38,083 nt of DNA from Clostridiales bacterium (GCA_022777455.1 JALFGI010000031.1:1-38083); one strand, 5' to 3'; counted from the stretch's first letter, positions 14,456 through 24,107 are shown. The notes: generated by a model not told the origin, from the sequence alone. A program made the numbers and translations.

Positions 14456-14490
14456 CCTATCTCATATCTTGTATCTGATATCTCATATCT
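14456..14490. repeat. Five tandem heptads, inverted, beside the DnaA boxes
   Basis: On the plus strand CCTATCT, CATATCT, TGTATCT, GATATCT, CATATCT (35 bp); read on the minus strand these are AGATAYN units. The array abuts the first DnaA box at 14491. Confidence 0.8.
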
Positions 14491-14715
14491 TTTTCCACAG
14501 GGGCTGTTAATTGTGAAGAATTTTTCTGTGGAAAACCGTCGCACAAAAATGCTCTCCCCAGGGCCTGTGGATAAGTTGTTATTTTTCACAACTCCCCTGT
14601 GGAAAAAAAGTCAGCGCCACACACCGGCCTTCCCCACTTTTCCACATAACTTTCCACTACTACCGCTATTACTACCAAAACTTATTTATAGATATAGATA
14701 TCTATTATTATCAGA
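14456..14715. other. Replication origin oriC (DnaA box cluster and AT-rich unwinding region)
   Basis: Between dnaA and dnaN lie a perfect DnaA box TTATCCACA (complement of 14566-14574) and near matches TTTTCCACA at 14491-14499 and 14638-14646, inverted at 14527-14535 and 14598-14606. TTTTTCACA lies at 14582-14590. An AT-rich stretch (about 14680-14715, TTATTTATAGATATAGATAT) before dnaN is the likely unwinding element. The cluster on both strands, and its place between dnaA and dnaN, fit a standard Bacillota origin. Confidence 0.85.
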
Positions 14716-14732
14716 CAGGAAGGAATTTCTCT

Positions 14733-15845
14733 ATGCGTTTTACCTGTGAAAAAAATACCCTGCTTCAGGGGCTGAATATTGCGGGAAGAACCGTTGCTCA
14801 GAAGAGCAGCCTTTCCGCCATCGAGGGCATTTTATGCCGGGCGGGCTCCACGGGTCTGTCCCTCACCGGCTATAATATGGAAACCGCCATCACCTACCAG
14901 ATCACCGCCGACGTGGCCGACGACGGGGAGTGCGTCCTCCCGGCCAAGCTCTTCAGCGACATCATCCGCCGCCTGCCCGAGGGCAGCGTCACCGTGGTGG
15001 TGGACGACAATTTCCGGGTGTCCATCCGTTCCGGCTACTCCTCCTTTACCATCAGCGCCGAGTCCGCCGATGAATACCCGGACCTGCCGGACGTAAGCAC
15101 CGGCCACGCCATCCGCATCCCCCAGAACAAGCTGAAGGAGCTGATTTCCGGCACCATCTTCGCCGTGGCGGACAACCAGGCCCGGCCCATCCACAACGGT
15201 GTGAAATTCGAGGTCACTCCCGATGCCATCACCGCCGTGGCGGTGGACGGCTTCCGTCTGGCAAGGCGGACCTTCCATCCCGAAGAGCCCACCGGCCGGG
15301 AGCTGAGCTTTGTGGTGCCCGCCTCGGGACTGAAGGAAGTGGAAAAAATCCTCACGGATACCGACGCCCCCGCCCTCTTCACCCTGGGACCCAAGCACAT
15401 TCTCTACCAGCTGGGGGACGCCGTCCTGGTGTGCCGCCTGCTGGAGGGTGATTTCCTGGACTGGCGCCGGGTGGTACCCACGAACTGCCCCATCAAGCTG
15501 ATTGCCAGCGTCCATGACCTGGCCTCCAGCGTGGAGCGGGTGGGTCTGATCGTCTCCGAAAAATACAAGAGCCCCATCCGCTGCGTGTTCGGCAACCAGG
15601 AGCTGCAGATGCGCACCGCCACCACCATCGGCTCTGCTGAGGACCGCTGCTCCTACGCCGGTGACGGAAAGGAACTGGAAATCGGCTTCAACGTCCGCTA
15701 CATGGCCGATGCCCTCCGGGCCGTCCCCGCAGAGGAGGTCACCCTGGAGCTGACCAACGGCCTGAGCCCCATCGTCCTCACCCCCGTGGATGAGAAGGAA
15801 GATTTCGCCTATATGATTTTGCCCGTGCGGATTAAGAACGGCTGA
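14733..15845 (+). CDS. dnaN: DNA polymerase III beta subunit (sliding clamp)
   Basis: A 370-residue protein of normal length, three clamp domains of about 120 residues each. It begins MRFTCEKNTLLQGLNIAGRTV, with the family blocks GILCRAGSTGLSLTGYNME, FTISAESADEYPDLP, AVDGFRLARR and, at the C-terminus, SPIVLTPVDEKEDFAYMILPVRI. The last block forms part of the protein-binding cleft for clamp-interacting peptides. The homodimeric ring tethers the replicase to DNA. The ribosome binding site AGGAAGGAA is 7 nt upstream. A family B repeat follows the stop. Confidence 0.97.
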   Translation: MRFTCEKNTLLQGLNIAGRTVAQKSSLSAIEGILCRAGSTGLSLTGYNMETAITYQITADVADDGECVLPAKLFSDIIRRLPEGSVTVVVDDNFRVSIRSGYSSFTISAESADEYPDLPDVSTGHAIRIPQNKLKELISGTIFAVADNQARPIHNGVKFEVTPDAITAVAVDGFRLARRTFHPEEPTGRELSFVVPASGLKEVEKILTDTDAPALFTLGPKHILYQLGDAVLVCRLLEGDFLDWRRVVPTNCPIKLIASVHDLASSVERVGLIVSEKYKSPIRCVFGNQELQMRTATTIGSAEDRCSYAGDGKELEIGFNVRYMADALRAVPAEEVTLELTNGLSPIVLTPVDEKEDFAYMILPVRIKNG

Positions 15846-15891
15846 TTCGATTCCGCCACGCCTAACTGTTTTGTACCATGTTCCATCCAAA

Positions 15892-16040
15892 TTGTAGGGG
15901 CGGCTCGCAGCCGCCCGCGCAGTACAAGCCCACGATTATAAACAGGGTTGGGCGAATCCGTATGATGCTGAACATGATACCATTCAACCGAACACTCAGT
16001 TGAAGAACCTGGCGGGAGGCTAAGAGCCTCCCCTACAGTG
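15892..16040. repeat. Family B repeat (B7) between dnaN and yaaA
   Basis: The left end TTGTAGGGGCGGCTCGCAGC and the inverted right end CCTCCCCTACAGTG surround the core with GGTTGGGCGAATCCG and GATACCATTCAACCG. The left and right end hairpins differ in the GC/AT position (CGG versus AGG), so this copy is a hybrid. Confidence 0.8.
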
Positions 16041-16075
16041 AGTGGGTTCGTTCAAAGCTGTAAAAGGAGCTAGAA

Positions 16076-16321
16076 ATGAAAGTAGTTGTCAAGAAAAAAA
16101 CCGAGCCCCTGCCTCTGGTGATTTCCACGGAATTCATCAAGCTGGAGGCGGCCATGAAATTCGCTGCCCTCACCGAAACCGGCGGCGAGGCCAAGGAAGT
16201 CATTCAGGAGGGCCTGGTCACCGTCAACGGAGAAGTCTGCACCATGCGGGGCAGGAAGCTCCGCCCCGGGGACAGCTTCGCCTTCCAGGGCCAAAGCTTT
16301 ACCATCCATGCAGCTGAATGA
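16076..16321 (+). CDS. yaaA: S4-domain RNA-binding protein YaaA (RlbA)
   Basis: An 81-residue protein. An S4-like fold is visible from [48 protein letters not shown], the usual S4 helix-turn-strand pattern (VNG...R.R.L..GD). The gene is conserved between dnaN and recF in Bacillota. In B. subtilis the homologue is linked to ribosome assembly, but the molecular function is not settled. The start follows AAAAGGAG. Its last 14 bases overlap recF, so the pair is co-translated. Confidence 0.88.
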   Translation: MKVVVKKKTEPLPLVISTEFIKLEAAMKFAALTETGGEAKEVIQEGLVTVNGEVCTMRGRKLRPGDSFAFQGQSFTIHAAE

Positions 16322-17408
16322 GCTGTACCTGCGCTCCTTCCGCAATTACAGTGAGGAGCGGCTGGAATTTGACCCCGGGGTGAACCTGATCGTGGGTCAG
16401 AACGCCCAGGGGAAAACGAACCTCTTGGAAGCCATTTCCTATCTTGGCAGCGGGAAAAGCTTTCGCGCCACCAAAAATTCGGAAATGGTGAAATTTTCCG
16501 CCTCTTTTGGGGAAATGGAAGGGAAAATCTTCTCCCAGGAGCGGGAGCAGAGCCTGCGCTGGGTGCTGTTTTCCGGCAGCCGCCCAAGGCAGCTGTGGCG
16601 CAATGGGGTAAAGAAAAAAACCGCCGCGGACATCGCCGGGGTGCTGCCCACGGTACTGTTCTGCCCCGAGGATCTGATGATCCTGAAAACCGGCGCCGCC
16701 CAGCGCAGGCGGTTTGCCGATAATGCGTTATGTCAACTTCGCCCCAATTACGACGCGGCCCTGGCGGAATACAACCGGATTCTGGACCAGAAAAACCGGA
16801 TTCTCAAGGACCATTTCGACAACCCCGCCGTGCTGGAAATCCTGCCGGAATATAATGCCCGGCTTTGCCAGGTGGGGGCGCTGCTGATTTCCTACCGGTC
16901 CAGATTCTTCCGGGCTCTGGGGGAAGAAGCGGCCAAATTCCACGGCAGCTTCACGGGAGGCAGCGAGGTTTTTCATCTGGAATACAAGACGGTTTCCAAT
17001 ATTCCGGACCACTTTGCCCCGGTTTCCAAGCTGAATGAGCAACTAAACGAACATTTGGAAGGCCATTACCGGGCGGAGCTGGAAACCGCCCAGTGCCTTA
17101 CCGGCCCCCACAGGGATGATTTTGAAATCACCCTTTCCGGCATCGACCTGAAAGCCTACGGCTCCCAGGGCCAGACCCGCACCGCGGCCATCAGCCTGAA
17201 GCTGGCCCAGCGGGAGCTGATGAGACGGGAATGGGGAGAGGAGCCGGTGCTGCTGTTGGACGACGTCCTCAGCGAGCTGGATGCCGGCCGGCAGGATTTC
17301 GTCCTGAACCAGATCGTCTCCGGCCAGGTGTTCATCACCTGCTGCGAACCGGGCAGATTCACCAAATTGGGAAAAACCATGGAGATTCAGGCCGGAAGGC
17401 GGAAATAG
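16308..17408 (+). CDS. recF: DNA replication and repair protein RecF
   Basis: A 366-residue protein of normal length. The SMC/ABC-type ATPase has Walker [15 protein letters not shown] (about residues 31-44), signature region [16 protein letters not shown] and Walker [16 protein letters not shown], close to the C-terminus. With RecO and RecR it loads RecA on gapped single-stranded DNA. It starts inside the end of yaaA. The usual next gene, remB (DUF370), is missing here; a RemB-like gene lies at 23860. Confidence 0.95.
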   Translation: MQLNELYLRSFRNYSEERLEFDPGVNLIVGQNAQGKTNLLEAISYLGSGKSFRATKNSEMVKFSASFGEMEGKIFSQEREQSLRWVLFSGSRPRQLWRNGVKKKTAADIAGVLPTVLFCPEDLMILKTGAAQRRRFADNALCQLRPNYDAALAEYNRILDQKNRILKDHFDNPAVLEILPEYNARLCQVGALLISYRSRFFRALGEEAAKFHGSFTGGSEVFHLEYKTVSNIPDHFAPVSKLNEQLNEHLEGHYRAELETAQCLTGPHRDDFEITLSGIDLKAYGSQGQTRTAAISLKLAQRELMRREWGEEPVLLLDDVLSELDAGRQDFVLNQIVSGQVFITCCEPGRFTKLGKTMEIQAGRRK

Positions 17409-17450
17409 GCAGATTGCCCATTCACCAATCCACTGTAGTAGCTTGTAACT

Positions 17451-17676
17451 CTTAAAAGTTGTAATCGGGCACGCTGGCGCGGCAGTGCCCCTTGGCTCTC
17501 CCTTTGGGAGAGCTGTCAGCCGAACAGGCTGACTGAGAGGGTACCGCAGTAATGGAAACGCATCTGTAAACCAAACGTGTCACCCTCTCAGTCTGCCCCA
17601 TAAGGGGCAGCCAGCTCCCCCAGAGGGGGAGCCAAGGGGTGCGTCGGTTCCGGTACGCCAAATTACAATTTTTAAG
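17451..17676. repeat. Family A MITE-like element (A2) between recF and gyrB
   Basis: Ends CTTAAAAGTTGTAAT (17451-17465) and inverted ATTACAATTTTTAAG (17662-17676). The core is in reverse orientation to A1. About 104 bp from CCCCTTGGCT (17492 on) are identical to copy A3 downstream of gyrB. Confidence 0.85.
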
Positions 17677-17744
17677 TGTTACACACGGTTACATTGTGGT
17701 TCCAATTGAAATGTATACACCCATAACCTTTATGGAGGAAAAAT

Positions 17745-19670
17745 ATGTCTGAAGAAAAAGTCACACAAGAATATGGCGCGGAACAGATTCAGGTTCTGGA
17801 AGGTCTGGAGGCGGTGCGCAAGCGGCCGGGTATGTATATCGGCTCCACCTCCTCCTCGGGTCTGCACCACCTGGTGTATGAAATCGTGGACAATGCCATC
17901 GACGAGGCCCTGGCGGGGTACTGCAAGCACATCACCGTCACCATTAACCCCGGGGACTCCATCACCGTCACCGATGACGGCCGGGGTATCCCCGTGGACA
18001 TTCAGCCCCAGACCGGCCGGCCCGCCCTGGAAGTGGTCTACACCGTGCTCCATGCCGGCGGCAAATTCGGCGGCGGCGGCTACAAGGTCTCCGGCGGCCT
18101 CCATGGCGTGGGCGCCTCCGTGGTCAACGCCCTGTCGGAGTGGCTCCGGGTGCGGGTGCACAAGAACGGCAACATCTACGAAATGAAATTCGCCCGGGGC
18201 GCCATTACCCAGGAAATGAAAATCGTAGGGAAAACCGACCACACCGGCACCGAAGTCACCTTCCAGCCCGACCCGGAGATGTTCGACAGTCTGGTCTATG
18301 ACTACGAAATCCTCCACGAGCGGATGCGGGAGGAGGCCTTCCTGAATGCCGGCCTCACCATCACCATCACCGACGACCGCACCCAGGACAAAAAGACCGA
18401 CACCATGTGCTTTGTGGGCGGCATCCGGGAGTTCGTCACCTGGGCCAACCGGAACAAGACCCCGGTACACGAAGAGGTCATCTATATGTCCGGGAGCAAG
18501 GGGGATGCCTCCGCCGAGGTGGCCTTCCAGTACAACGACGGCTACAACGAATTCATGATGTCCTTCGCCAACGACGTGCGCACCCCGGAAGGCGGCATGC
18601 ACGAAACCGGCTTCAAAACCGCCCTCACCCGGGCCCTGAATGCCTACGGGGAGAAGAACGGCATCATCAAAGGCGACGACAAGGTCAGCGGCGAAGACTG
18701 CCGGGAGGGCATCACCGCCATCATCTCCGTGAAGCTCACCGACGCCCAGTTCGAGGGCCAGACCAAGGCCAAGCTGGGCAACGCCTACATCCGGGCATTG
18801 GTGGACCAGATTGTCACGGACCAGCTGGGCATCTACCTGGAGGAGCACCCCCAGGTGGCCAAAATCATCCTGGAGAAGGCCATGATGGCCAACCGGGCCC
18901 GGGAAGCCGCCCGGAAGGCAAGGGAGACCATCCGCCGGAAAACCGGCCTGGAATCCGGCCAGATGCCTGACAAGCTCCAGGACTGCAACGAGCGCAACCC
19001 CGAGCTGTGCGAAATCTACATCGTGGAGGGCGACTCCGCAGCCGGCTCCGCCATCCAGGGCCGGGACTCCCGGTTCCAGGCGATTCTCGCCATGTGGGGC
19101 AAAATGCTCAACGTGGAAAAGGCCCGGGCGGACAAGATTTACGGCAACGACAAGCTGTATCCTCTGATCGTGGCCCTGGGCGCGGGCATCGGGGAGGAAT
19201 TCGACCTGAACAAGCTCCGCTATCACAAAATCATCATCATGGCCGATGCCGATGTGGACGGCGCCCACATCCGTACCCTGCTGCTCACCTTCTTCTTCCG
19301 CTATATGCGGCCTCTGATCGAGAACGGCTATGTCTACTCCGCCGTGCCGCCCCTTTATAAGCTCACCCGGGGCAAGACCACCAAGGTGGCCTACTCCGAC
19401 GAGCAGCGGGACAAGGTCTCCGCCGAGATGCGCAGCGATAACCCCAATGCCAAGGTGGATATCGCCCGGTACAAGGGCCTGGGTGAAATGGACCCCCACG
19501 AGCTGTGGGAGACCACCATGGACCCGGAAAAGCGGAGCCTGAGAAGAATCACCCTGGACGACGCCATGCGGGCGGACGAGATTTTCAACGTCCTCATGGG
19601 CGAGCAGGTGGAGCCCAGAAAAGAATGGATCGAGCGCAACGCCCGGTATGCCGTGAATATTGATATTTGA
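17745..19670 (+). CDS. gyrB: DNA gyrase subunit B
   Basis: A 641-residue protein. The GHKL ATPase domain has VLEGLEAVRKRPGMYIGST, EIVDNAIDEALAGYC (Bergerat N box), VTDDGRGIPVD and GGKFGGGGYKVSGGLHGVGASVVNALS. The TOPRIM domain has EGDSAAGSA and the metal-binding DADVDGAHI, and the C-terminal region shows KRSLRRITLDDAM. With GyrA it introduces negative supercoils at the cost of ATP. The start follows TGGAGG. It is flanked on both sides by family A repeats that share an identical 104-bp stretch. Confidence 0.97.
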   Translation: MSEEKVTQEYGAEQIQVLEGLEAVRKRPGMYIGSTSSSGLHHLVYEIVDNAIDEALAGYCKHITVTINPGDSITVTDDGRGIPVDIQPQTGRPALEVVYTVLHAGGKFGGGGYKVSGGLHGVGASVVNALSEWLRVRVHKNGNIYEMKFARGAITQEMKIVGKTDHTGTEVTFQPDPEMFDSLVYDYEILHERMREEAFLNAGLTITITDDRTQDKKTDTMCFVGGIREFVTWANRNKTPVHEEVIYMSGSKGDASAEVAFQYNDGYNEFMMSFANDVRTPEGGMHETGFKTALTRALNAYGEKNGIIKGDDKVSGEDCREGITAIISVKLTDAQFEGQTKAKLGNAYIRALVDQIVTDQLGIYLEEHPQVAKIILEKAMMANRAREAARKARETIRRKTGLESGQMPDKLQDCNERNPELCEIYIVEGDSAAGSAIQGRDSRFQAILAMWGKMLNVEKARADKIYGNDKLYPLIVALGAGIGEEFDLNKLRYHKIIIMADADVDGAHIRTLLLTFFFRYMRPLIENGYVYSAVPPLYKLTRGKTTKVAYSDEQRDKVSAEMRSDNPNAKVDIARYKGLGEMDPHELWETTMDPEKRSLRRITLDDAMRADEIFNVLMGEQVEPRKEWIERNARYAVNIDI

Positions 19671-19756
19671 TGCGGACAGTGCCCGCGGACAAACTCGCAC
19701 CGGGATTGGCGGTAATCGTTACCCCGATACCCGCCCGGTAACGTTTTTGCACGCAG

Positions 19757-19912
19757 CCCCTTGGCTCTCCCTTTGGGAGAGCTGTCAGCCGAACAGGCTG
19801 ACTGAGAGGGTACCGCAGTAATGGAAACGCATCTGTAAACCAAACGTGTCACCCTCTCAGGTAAGCCCCTTACGGGGCAGCCAGCTCCCCCAGAGGGGGA
19901 GCCAAGTGGGGC
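19757..19912. repeat. Family A core without terminal repeats (A3) between gyrB and gyrA
   Basis: It runs from CCCCTTGGCTCTCCC to AGGGGGAGCCAAG; the outer AAATTGTAAT ends are missing. Upstream there is a palindrome, CGTTACCCCGATACCCGCCCGGTAACG. The right part starts differently from A2 (GTAAGCCCCTTAC instead of TCTGCCCCATAAG). Confidence 0.8.
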
Positions 19913-19950
19913 GCGTTCTGCCCGCTTTATTCTCAAAATGGAGGTGCTGT

Positions 19951-22473
19951 ATGGCACACAACAGAACCTATAAACCCGAGGACATTGCCTTCCCCGACCA
20001 GGTGATCACCGAGTCCAAGCTGGTGGACGAGATGGAGAAGTCCTATATTGAATACGCCATGAGCGTCATCGTGGGCCGGGCCCTGCCGGACGTGCGGGAC
20101 GGTCTGAAGCCGGTGCACCGCCGGATCCTCTACACCATGTACGAAAGCGGCCTGACCTCCGACAAGCCCTTTAAGAAGTCCGCTACCTGCGTGGGCGACG
20201 TGCTGGGTAAGTACCATCCCCACGGCGACGCCTCCGTGTACGACGCCATGGTGCGCCTGGCCCAGAATTTCTCCATGCGCTATATGCTGGTGGACGGCCA
20301 CGGCAACTTCGGCTCCGTGGACGGCGACCCCCCCGCAGCCTACCGTTATACCGAGGCAAGGCTGAGTAAGCTCAGCAACGAAATGCTCCGGGACATCGAA
20401 AAGGAAACCGTGAACTGGGACCCCAACTTCGACGAAAGCCGGAAGGAGCCCCGGGTACTCCCCTCCCGCTTCCCCAACCTGCTGGTGAACGGCTCCAGCG
20501 GCATCGCCGTGGGCATGGCCACCAATATCCCGCCCCACAACCTGACGGAGGTCATCAACGCCTGCGTGGCTGTGCTGGATGATCCCGAGTGCACCATGAG
20601 TGATCTCATGGAGCACATCACCGGACCGGACTTCCCCACCGGCGGCATCATCATGGGCCGCACCGGCATCCGGGCCGCCTACGCCACGGGCCGGGGCAAG
20701 GTGGTGGTGCGGGCCCGCACCGAGTTTGAGGAATTCGGCAAGGACCGCCAGCGGATCATCGTCACCGAGCTTCCCTACCAGGTAAACAAGCGCCAGCTCA
20801 TTAAGACCATTGCCGATCAGGTGAAGGATAAGCGGCTGGATGGCATTTCCGATCTCCGGGACGAAACCGACCGGAACGGTATGCGCATCGTCATCGAACT
20901 GAAAAAGGACGCCAACGGCCAGGTGGTTTTAAATAACCTCTTCAAGCAGACCGCCCTGCAGTCCAATTTCTCCATCATCATGCTGGCATTGGTGGACGAC
21001 CAGAAGCAGCCCAAAATTCTGTCCCTGCGGCAGATTCTGGACGAGTACCTGGCCCATCAGATGGACGTGCTCACCCGGCGCACCCAATACGATCTGCGCA
21101 AGGCCCAGGAGCGGGCCCACCTGTTGGAGGGCTTGCTCATTGCCCAGGACAACATCGACGAGGTCATCCACATCATCCGCACCTCCTACGACAACGCCAA
21201 GCAGCGCCTGATGGAGCGGTTCAGCCTGGATGATGTCCAGGCCCAGGCCATCTGCGATATGCGGCTCATTGCCCTCCAGGGCCTGAACCGGGAGAAGCTG
21301 GAGGCCGAATACAAGGAGCTGGAGCAGAAAATCGCCTACTACCAGGAGCTGCTGGCAGACGAAGGGAAAATGCGGGGCGTGCTCCGTGACGAGCTGATCG
21401 AAATCCGGGACAAGTTCGGCGACAAGCGGAAAACCGAAATCCAGGAAATCGAGGACGAAATCGACATCGAGGATCTGATTGAGGAGGAGGTCTGCGCCTT
21501 CACCCTGAGTAACCAGGGCTACGTGAAGCGGATGCCCGTGGATACCTACCGCACCCAGAGCCGGGGCGGCCGGGGCGTGAATGCCCAGAACCTGAAGGAG
21601 GAGGACTACGTCAAGTCCATCAACATCGCCTCCACCCACGACCACATTCTCTTCTTCACCGACATCGGCAAGGTTCACCACCGCAAGGGCTACCAGATTC
21701 CCGAGGCCGGCCGCACCGCCCGGGGCACTGCCATGGTCAATGTGCTGCCCCTGGAGCCCGGCGAGACCGTCACCGCCATGGTGGTTACCCGGGAATTTGA
21801 CGACAATGAATTCCTGGTGATGGCCACGAGAAAGGGTGTGGTGAAGCGCCTGCCCTTCATCGCCCTGAAAACCAACCGCCGCACCGGCATCCGGGCCATC
21901 ACCCTGGACGAGGACGATCACCTCATCAATGTGCTGCGGACAAATGGCAACGACAACATCATCCTGGCCACCGCCGGTGGGTTGGCTATCTGCTTCAATG
22001 AAAACGATGTGCGCTGCATGGGCCGGGATGCCGCCGGTGTGAAGGGCATCACGCTGAATGATGGCGACATCGTGGTGGGCGCCCAGAAATGGGAGGAGGG
22101 CAAGACCCTGCTCACCGTCACCGAGAACGGCTACGGCAAGCGTACCGACCTGCCCGAGTACCTGCGCACCGGCCCCGAGGGGGAGAAGATTCCCCAGAGC
22201 CGGGGCGGCAAGGGCCTGAAAAACTACAACATCACCCCCAAAACCGGCAACGTTGCCGGCTGCGTGGTGGTGGACGAAACCGACGATGTGATGCTCATTG
22301 AAAACGGCGGCGTCATCATCCGGGTGCCCGCCTCCTCCATCAACGTGTATAAGCGGGATGTCCAGGGCGTCATCATCATGCGCCTGCCCGAGGGGAATAA
22401 GCTGGTATCCCTGGAGCGGGTACCCAGCGACCAGGAGGAAACGCCGGAAACGGCTGAGGAGCCCCAGGCATGA
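19951..22473 (+). CDS. gyrA: DNA gyrase subunit A
   Basis: An 840-residue protein. The start [11 protein letters not shown] was chosen by GGAGG at 19940-19944; the upstream open frame is the A3 repeat. The breakage-reunion domain has the catalytic Tyr133 in YRYTEARL. The quinolone-determining region reads [15 protein letters not shown]: Ala94 stands at the E. coli Ser83 position, while Asp98 (E. coli Asp87) is kept. The C-terminal beta-pinwheel has GyrA-box-like repeats ([17 protein letters not shown]). The acidic tail ends [13 protein letters not shown]. It overlaps rnhA by 4 nt. Confidence 0.97.
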   Translation: MAHNRTYKPEDIAFPDQVITESKLVDEMEKSYIEYAMSVIVGRALPDVRDGLKPVHRRILYTMYESGLTSDKPFKKSATCVGDVLGKYHPHGDASVYDAMVRLAQNFSMRYMLVDGHGNFGSVDGDPPAAYRYTEARLSKLSNEMLRDIEKETVNWDPNFDESRKEPRVLPSRFPNLLVNGSSGIAVGMATNIPPHNLTEVINACVAVLDDPECTMSDLMEHITGPDFPTGGIIMGRTGIRAAYATGRGKVVVRARTEFEEFGKDRQRIIVTELPYQVNKRQLIKTIADQVKDKRLDGISDLRDETDRNGMRIVIELKKDANGQVVLNNLFKQTALQSNFSIIMLALVDDQKQPKILSLRQILDEYLAHQMDVLTRRTQYDLRKAQERAHLLEGLLIAQDNIDEVIHIIRTSYDNAKQRLMERFSLDDVQAQAICDMRLIALQGLNREKLEAEYKELEQKIAYYQELLADEGKMRGVLRDELIEIRDKFGDKRKTEIQEIEDEIDIEDLIEEEVCAFTLSNQGYVKRMPVDTYRTQSRGGRGVNAQNLKEEDYVKSINIASTHDHILFFTDIGKVHHRKGYQIPEAGRTARGTAMVNVLPLEPGETVTAMVVTREFDDNEFLVMATRKGVVKRLPFIALKTNRRTGIRAITLDEDDHLINVLRTNGNDNIILATAGGLAICFNENDVRCMGRDAAGVKGITLNDGDIVVGAQKWEEGKTLLTVTENGYGKRTDLPEYLRTGPEGEKIPQSRGGKGLKNYNITPKTGNVAGCVVVDETDDVMLIENGGVIIRVPASSINVYKRDVQGVIIMRLPEGNKLVSLERVPSDQEETPETAEEPQA

Positions 22474-22916
22474 AAACCGTGACCCTGTATACCGACGGCG
22501 CCTGTTCCGGTAACCCCGGCCCCGGGGGCTGGGGCTGCATCCTGGAATACGCGGGCCACGAAAAGGAGCTCTCCGGCGGGGAGGACACCACCACCAACAA
22601 CCGCATGGAGCTCACGGCGGTGATCCGGGGCCTGGAAGCGCTGAAGGAGCCCTGCGTGGTGGAGCTGTACTCCGATTCCAAGTACGTCATCGACGCCCTG
22701 GAAAAGGGCTGGGCCTGGGGCTGGAAAAAACGGGGCTGGGTGAAAAGCGACAAAAAACCCGCCCTGAACCCGGACCTGTGGGAGCGCCTGCTGAAGCTCA
22801 CCCAGACCCACGAGCTCCACTGCCACTGGGTGAAAGGCCACGCCGAAAACCCAAAAAACAACCGCTGCGACCAGCTGGCCGTAGCCCAGTGGAAGAATAT
22901 CAAAGGAATGCTGTAA
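22470..22916 (+). CDS. rnhA: Ribonuclease HI
   Basis: A 148-residue protein of normal RNase HI length. The catalytic acidic residues are visible in [16 protein letters not shown] (Asp), [14 protein letters not shown] (Glu), [12 protein letters not shown] (Asp) and NNRCDQLA (Asp), with the [12 protein letters not shown] loop. It degrades the RNA strand of RNA-DNA hybrids. The ATG overlaps the gyrA stop (ATGA), so it is the last translated member of the gyrA unit; this coupling is unusual compared with the B. subtilis origin region. Confidence 0.95.
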   Translation: MKTVTLYTDGACSGNPGPGGWGCILEYAGHEKELSGGEDTTTNNRMELTAVIRGLEALKEPCVVELYSDSKYVIDALEKGWAWGWKKRGWVKSDKKPALNPDLWERLLKLTQTHELHCHWVKGHAENPKNNRCDQLAVAQWKNIKGML

Positions 22917-22929
22917 ACCGGTTGACCAC

Positions 22930-22981
22930 TGGTTGCCAAATGGTTAACCGATGGTTGCCAAATGGTTAACCGTTGGTTAAC
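22930..22981. repeat. Two tandem 22-bp repeats downstream of rnhA
   Basis: TGGTTGCCAAATGGTTAACC plus two more bases occurs twice in a row (22930-22951, 22952-22973) and is followed by a partial third unit, TGGTTAAC. The function is unknown. Confidence 0.75.
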
Positions 22982-22993
22982 TACCCAACAAAA

Positions 22994-23203
22994 CCGTAGG
23001 GGCGGCTCGCAGCCGCCCGCGCAGTACCAGCCTACAATCAAAACCCAGCCCAGGCGAATTCGCACCATATCCCGATGCAACCGTAGGGGAGGCGTTTCGC
23101 CTTCCGATAAAGTAGCAGAATCGGGACGGGACGAATTGCATACCATGCAATCGAACACACAATTACGTTACCTGTCGGAAGGCTATCAGCCTCCCCTACA
23201 GTG
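22994..23203. repeat. Composite family B repeat (B8)
   Basis: A GC-type left end (22994 on) and a second left end CGTAGGGGAGGCGTTTCGCC (23082 on), then the core GCATACCATGCAATCGAAC, and the inverted end CCTCCCCTACAGTG at 23203. It fills the gap between rnhA and the secreted protein gene. Confidence 0.75.
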
Positions 23204-23233
23204 TCGTATACAAAAAATGAGAGGAGAAAAATA

Positions 23234-23860
23234 ATGAAACGAGCAACCACCCTTCTTCTGGCCCTGGTGATGGTATTCACCCTGGCCGCCATCTCCCCCG
23301 CCGCCATGGCGGAGGACAGCTTCGGCACCGGCACCGTCCAGGACAATGTGTACTGGAACGAAATCATGAAAATCGGCTGCGCGCTGGACGAAACCTGGTA
23401 TTTCTACTCGGAAGAGGAAATTATGGAGGCCAACGGCACGACCGCCGAGGTGCTGGAGGGAGAAATCGCCGAGATGATCGAAAACGGCGGCACCCTCACC
23501 GACATGTTTGCCCAGAATCTGAAAACCGGCGCCACGGTGAACGTGGTGTTTGAGCGGGTGAGCCTGGCCAATTCCCTGCTGTACAACGAAAAGAGCTACA
23601 TCGAAGCCAGCACCGCCACCCTGGAGGAGGCCCTTGCCCAGCTGGGCATTGAGGACGTGGCCTGTACCATTCAGGAGGCGGAGTTTATGGGGCAGACCCA
23701 TATGATCCTGCAGATCACCGGCCAGTACAGCGGTGTTCCCGTCTACGAGCAGGTCGCGGTGGTGAAGGACGGCCGGAATTTTACCGTTGTCTCCGTTTTT
23801 TCCATGCTGGAAGGGGAAGCGGAGGAAGTGCTCTCCTGCTTCTTTAACAGCATCGACTGA
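23234..23860 (+). CDS. Small exported protein of unknown function
   Basis: A 208-residue protein. A signal peptide is clear: MKRATTLLLALVMVFTLAA, with a likely signal peptidase I site after ISPAAMA (about residue 26). The mature part is acidic and mixed alpha/beta, with no cysteine pattern, catalytic motif or repeat that I recognise. It ends in a segment, VVVKDGRNFTVVSVFSMLEG, reminiscent of small beta-sheet lipoprotein-like domains. It has no lipobox. The stop overlaps the ATG of the RemB-like gene (TGATG), which implies a common transcript. The start has GAGGAG 7-8 nt upstream. Confidence 0.8.
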   Translation: MKRATTLLLALVMVFTLAAISPAAMAEDSFGTGTVQDNVYWNEIMKIGCALDETWYFYSEEEIMEANGTTAEVLEGEIAEMIENGGTLTDMFAQNLKTGATVNVVFERVSLANSLLYNEKSYIEASTATLEEALAQLGIEDVACTIQEAEFMGQTHMILQITGQYSGVPVYEQVAVVKDGRNFTVVSVFSMLEGEAEEVLSCFFNSID

Positions 23861-24105
23861 TGTATTTATCCATCGGCAACGACATGGCTGTCCGGGAGAG
23901 CAGTCTCATCGGCATTTTTGACCTGGACAACACCACCACCTCCCGCCGCACCCGGGAATTCCTGGACAAGGCGGAAAAAGAGGGCCAGGTGGTGCCCTGT
24001 GATGATCTTCCAAAATCCTTCCTGCTCACCGCCGAATACGGCCTGCCCCGGGTATACCTGACATCCCTGAACGTCCAGACCCTGGAACGCAGAATCAGCA
24101 AATAA
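23860..24105 (+). CDS. remB: RemB-like protein (DUF370, extracellular matrix regulator family)
   Basis: An 81-residue protein. MYLSIGNDMAVRESSLIGIFDLDNTTTSRRTREFLDKAE is the DUF370 pattern (M-Y-L-x-x-G..IIGIFDLDxxTTS..T), ending PRVYLTSLNVQTLERR. RemA/RemB proteins of this fold bind DNA and influence biofilm matrix genes in B. subtilis. remB normally lies between recF and gyrB; here it lies after rnhA and is coupled by one base to an exported protein gene. A strong terminator follows. Confidence 0.85.
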   Translation: MYLSIGNDMAVRESSLIGIFDLDNTTTSRRTREFLDKAEKEGQVVPCDDLPKSFLLTAEYGLPRVYLTSLNVQTLERRISK

Positions 24106-24107
24106 TA

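Noticed and set aside
17730..19700. Long open frame on the minus strand across gyrB, and similar long frames opposite glgA, guaB, gyrA and abfA
   Set aside because: These are shadows of high-GC genes; the products are rich in Gly/His/Val/Ala with no family likeness, and the opposite strand encodes well-known proteins.
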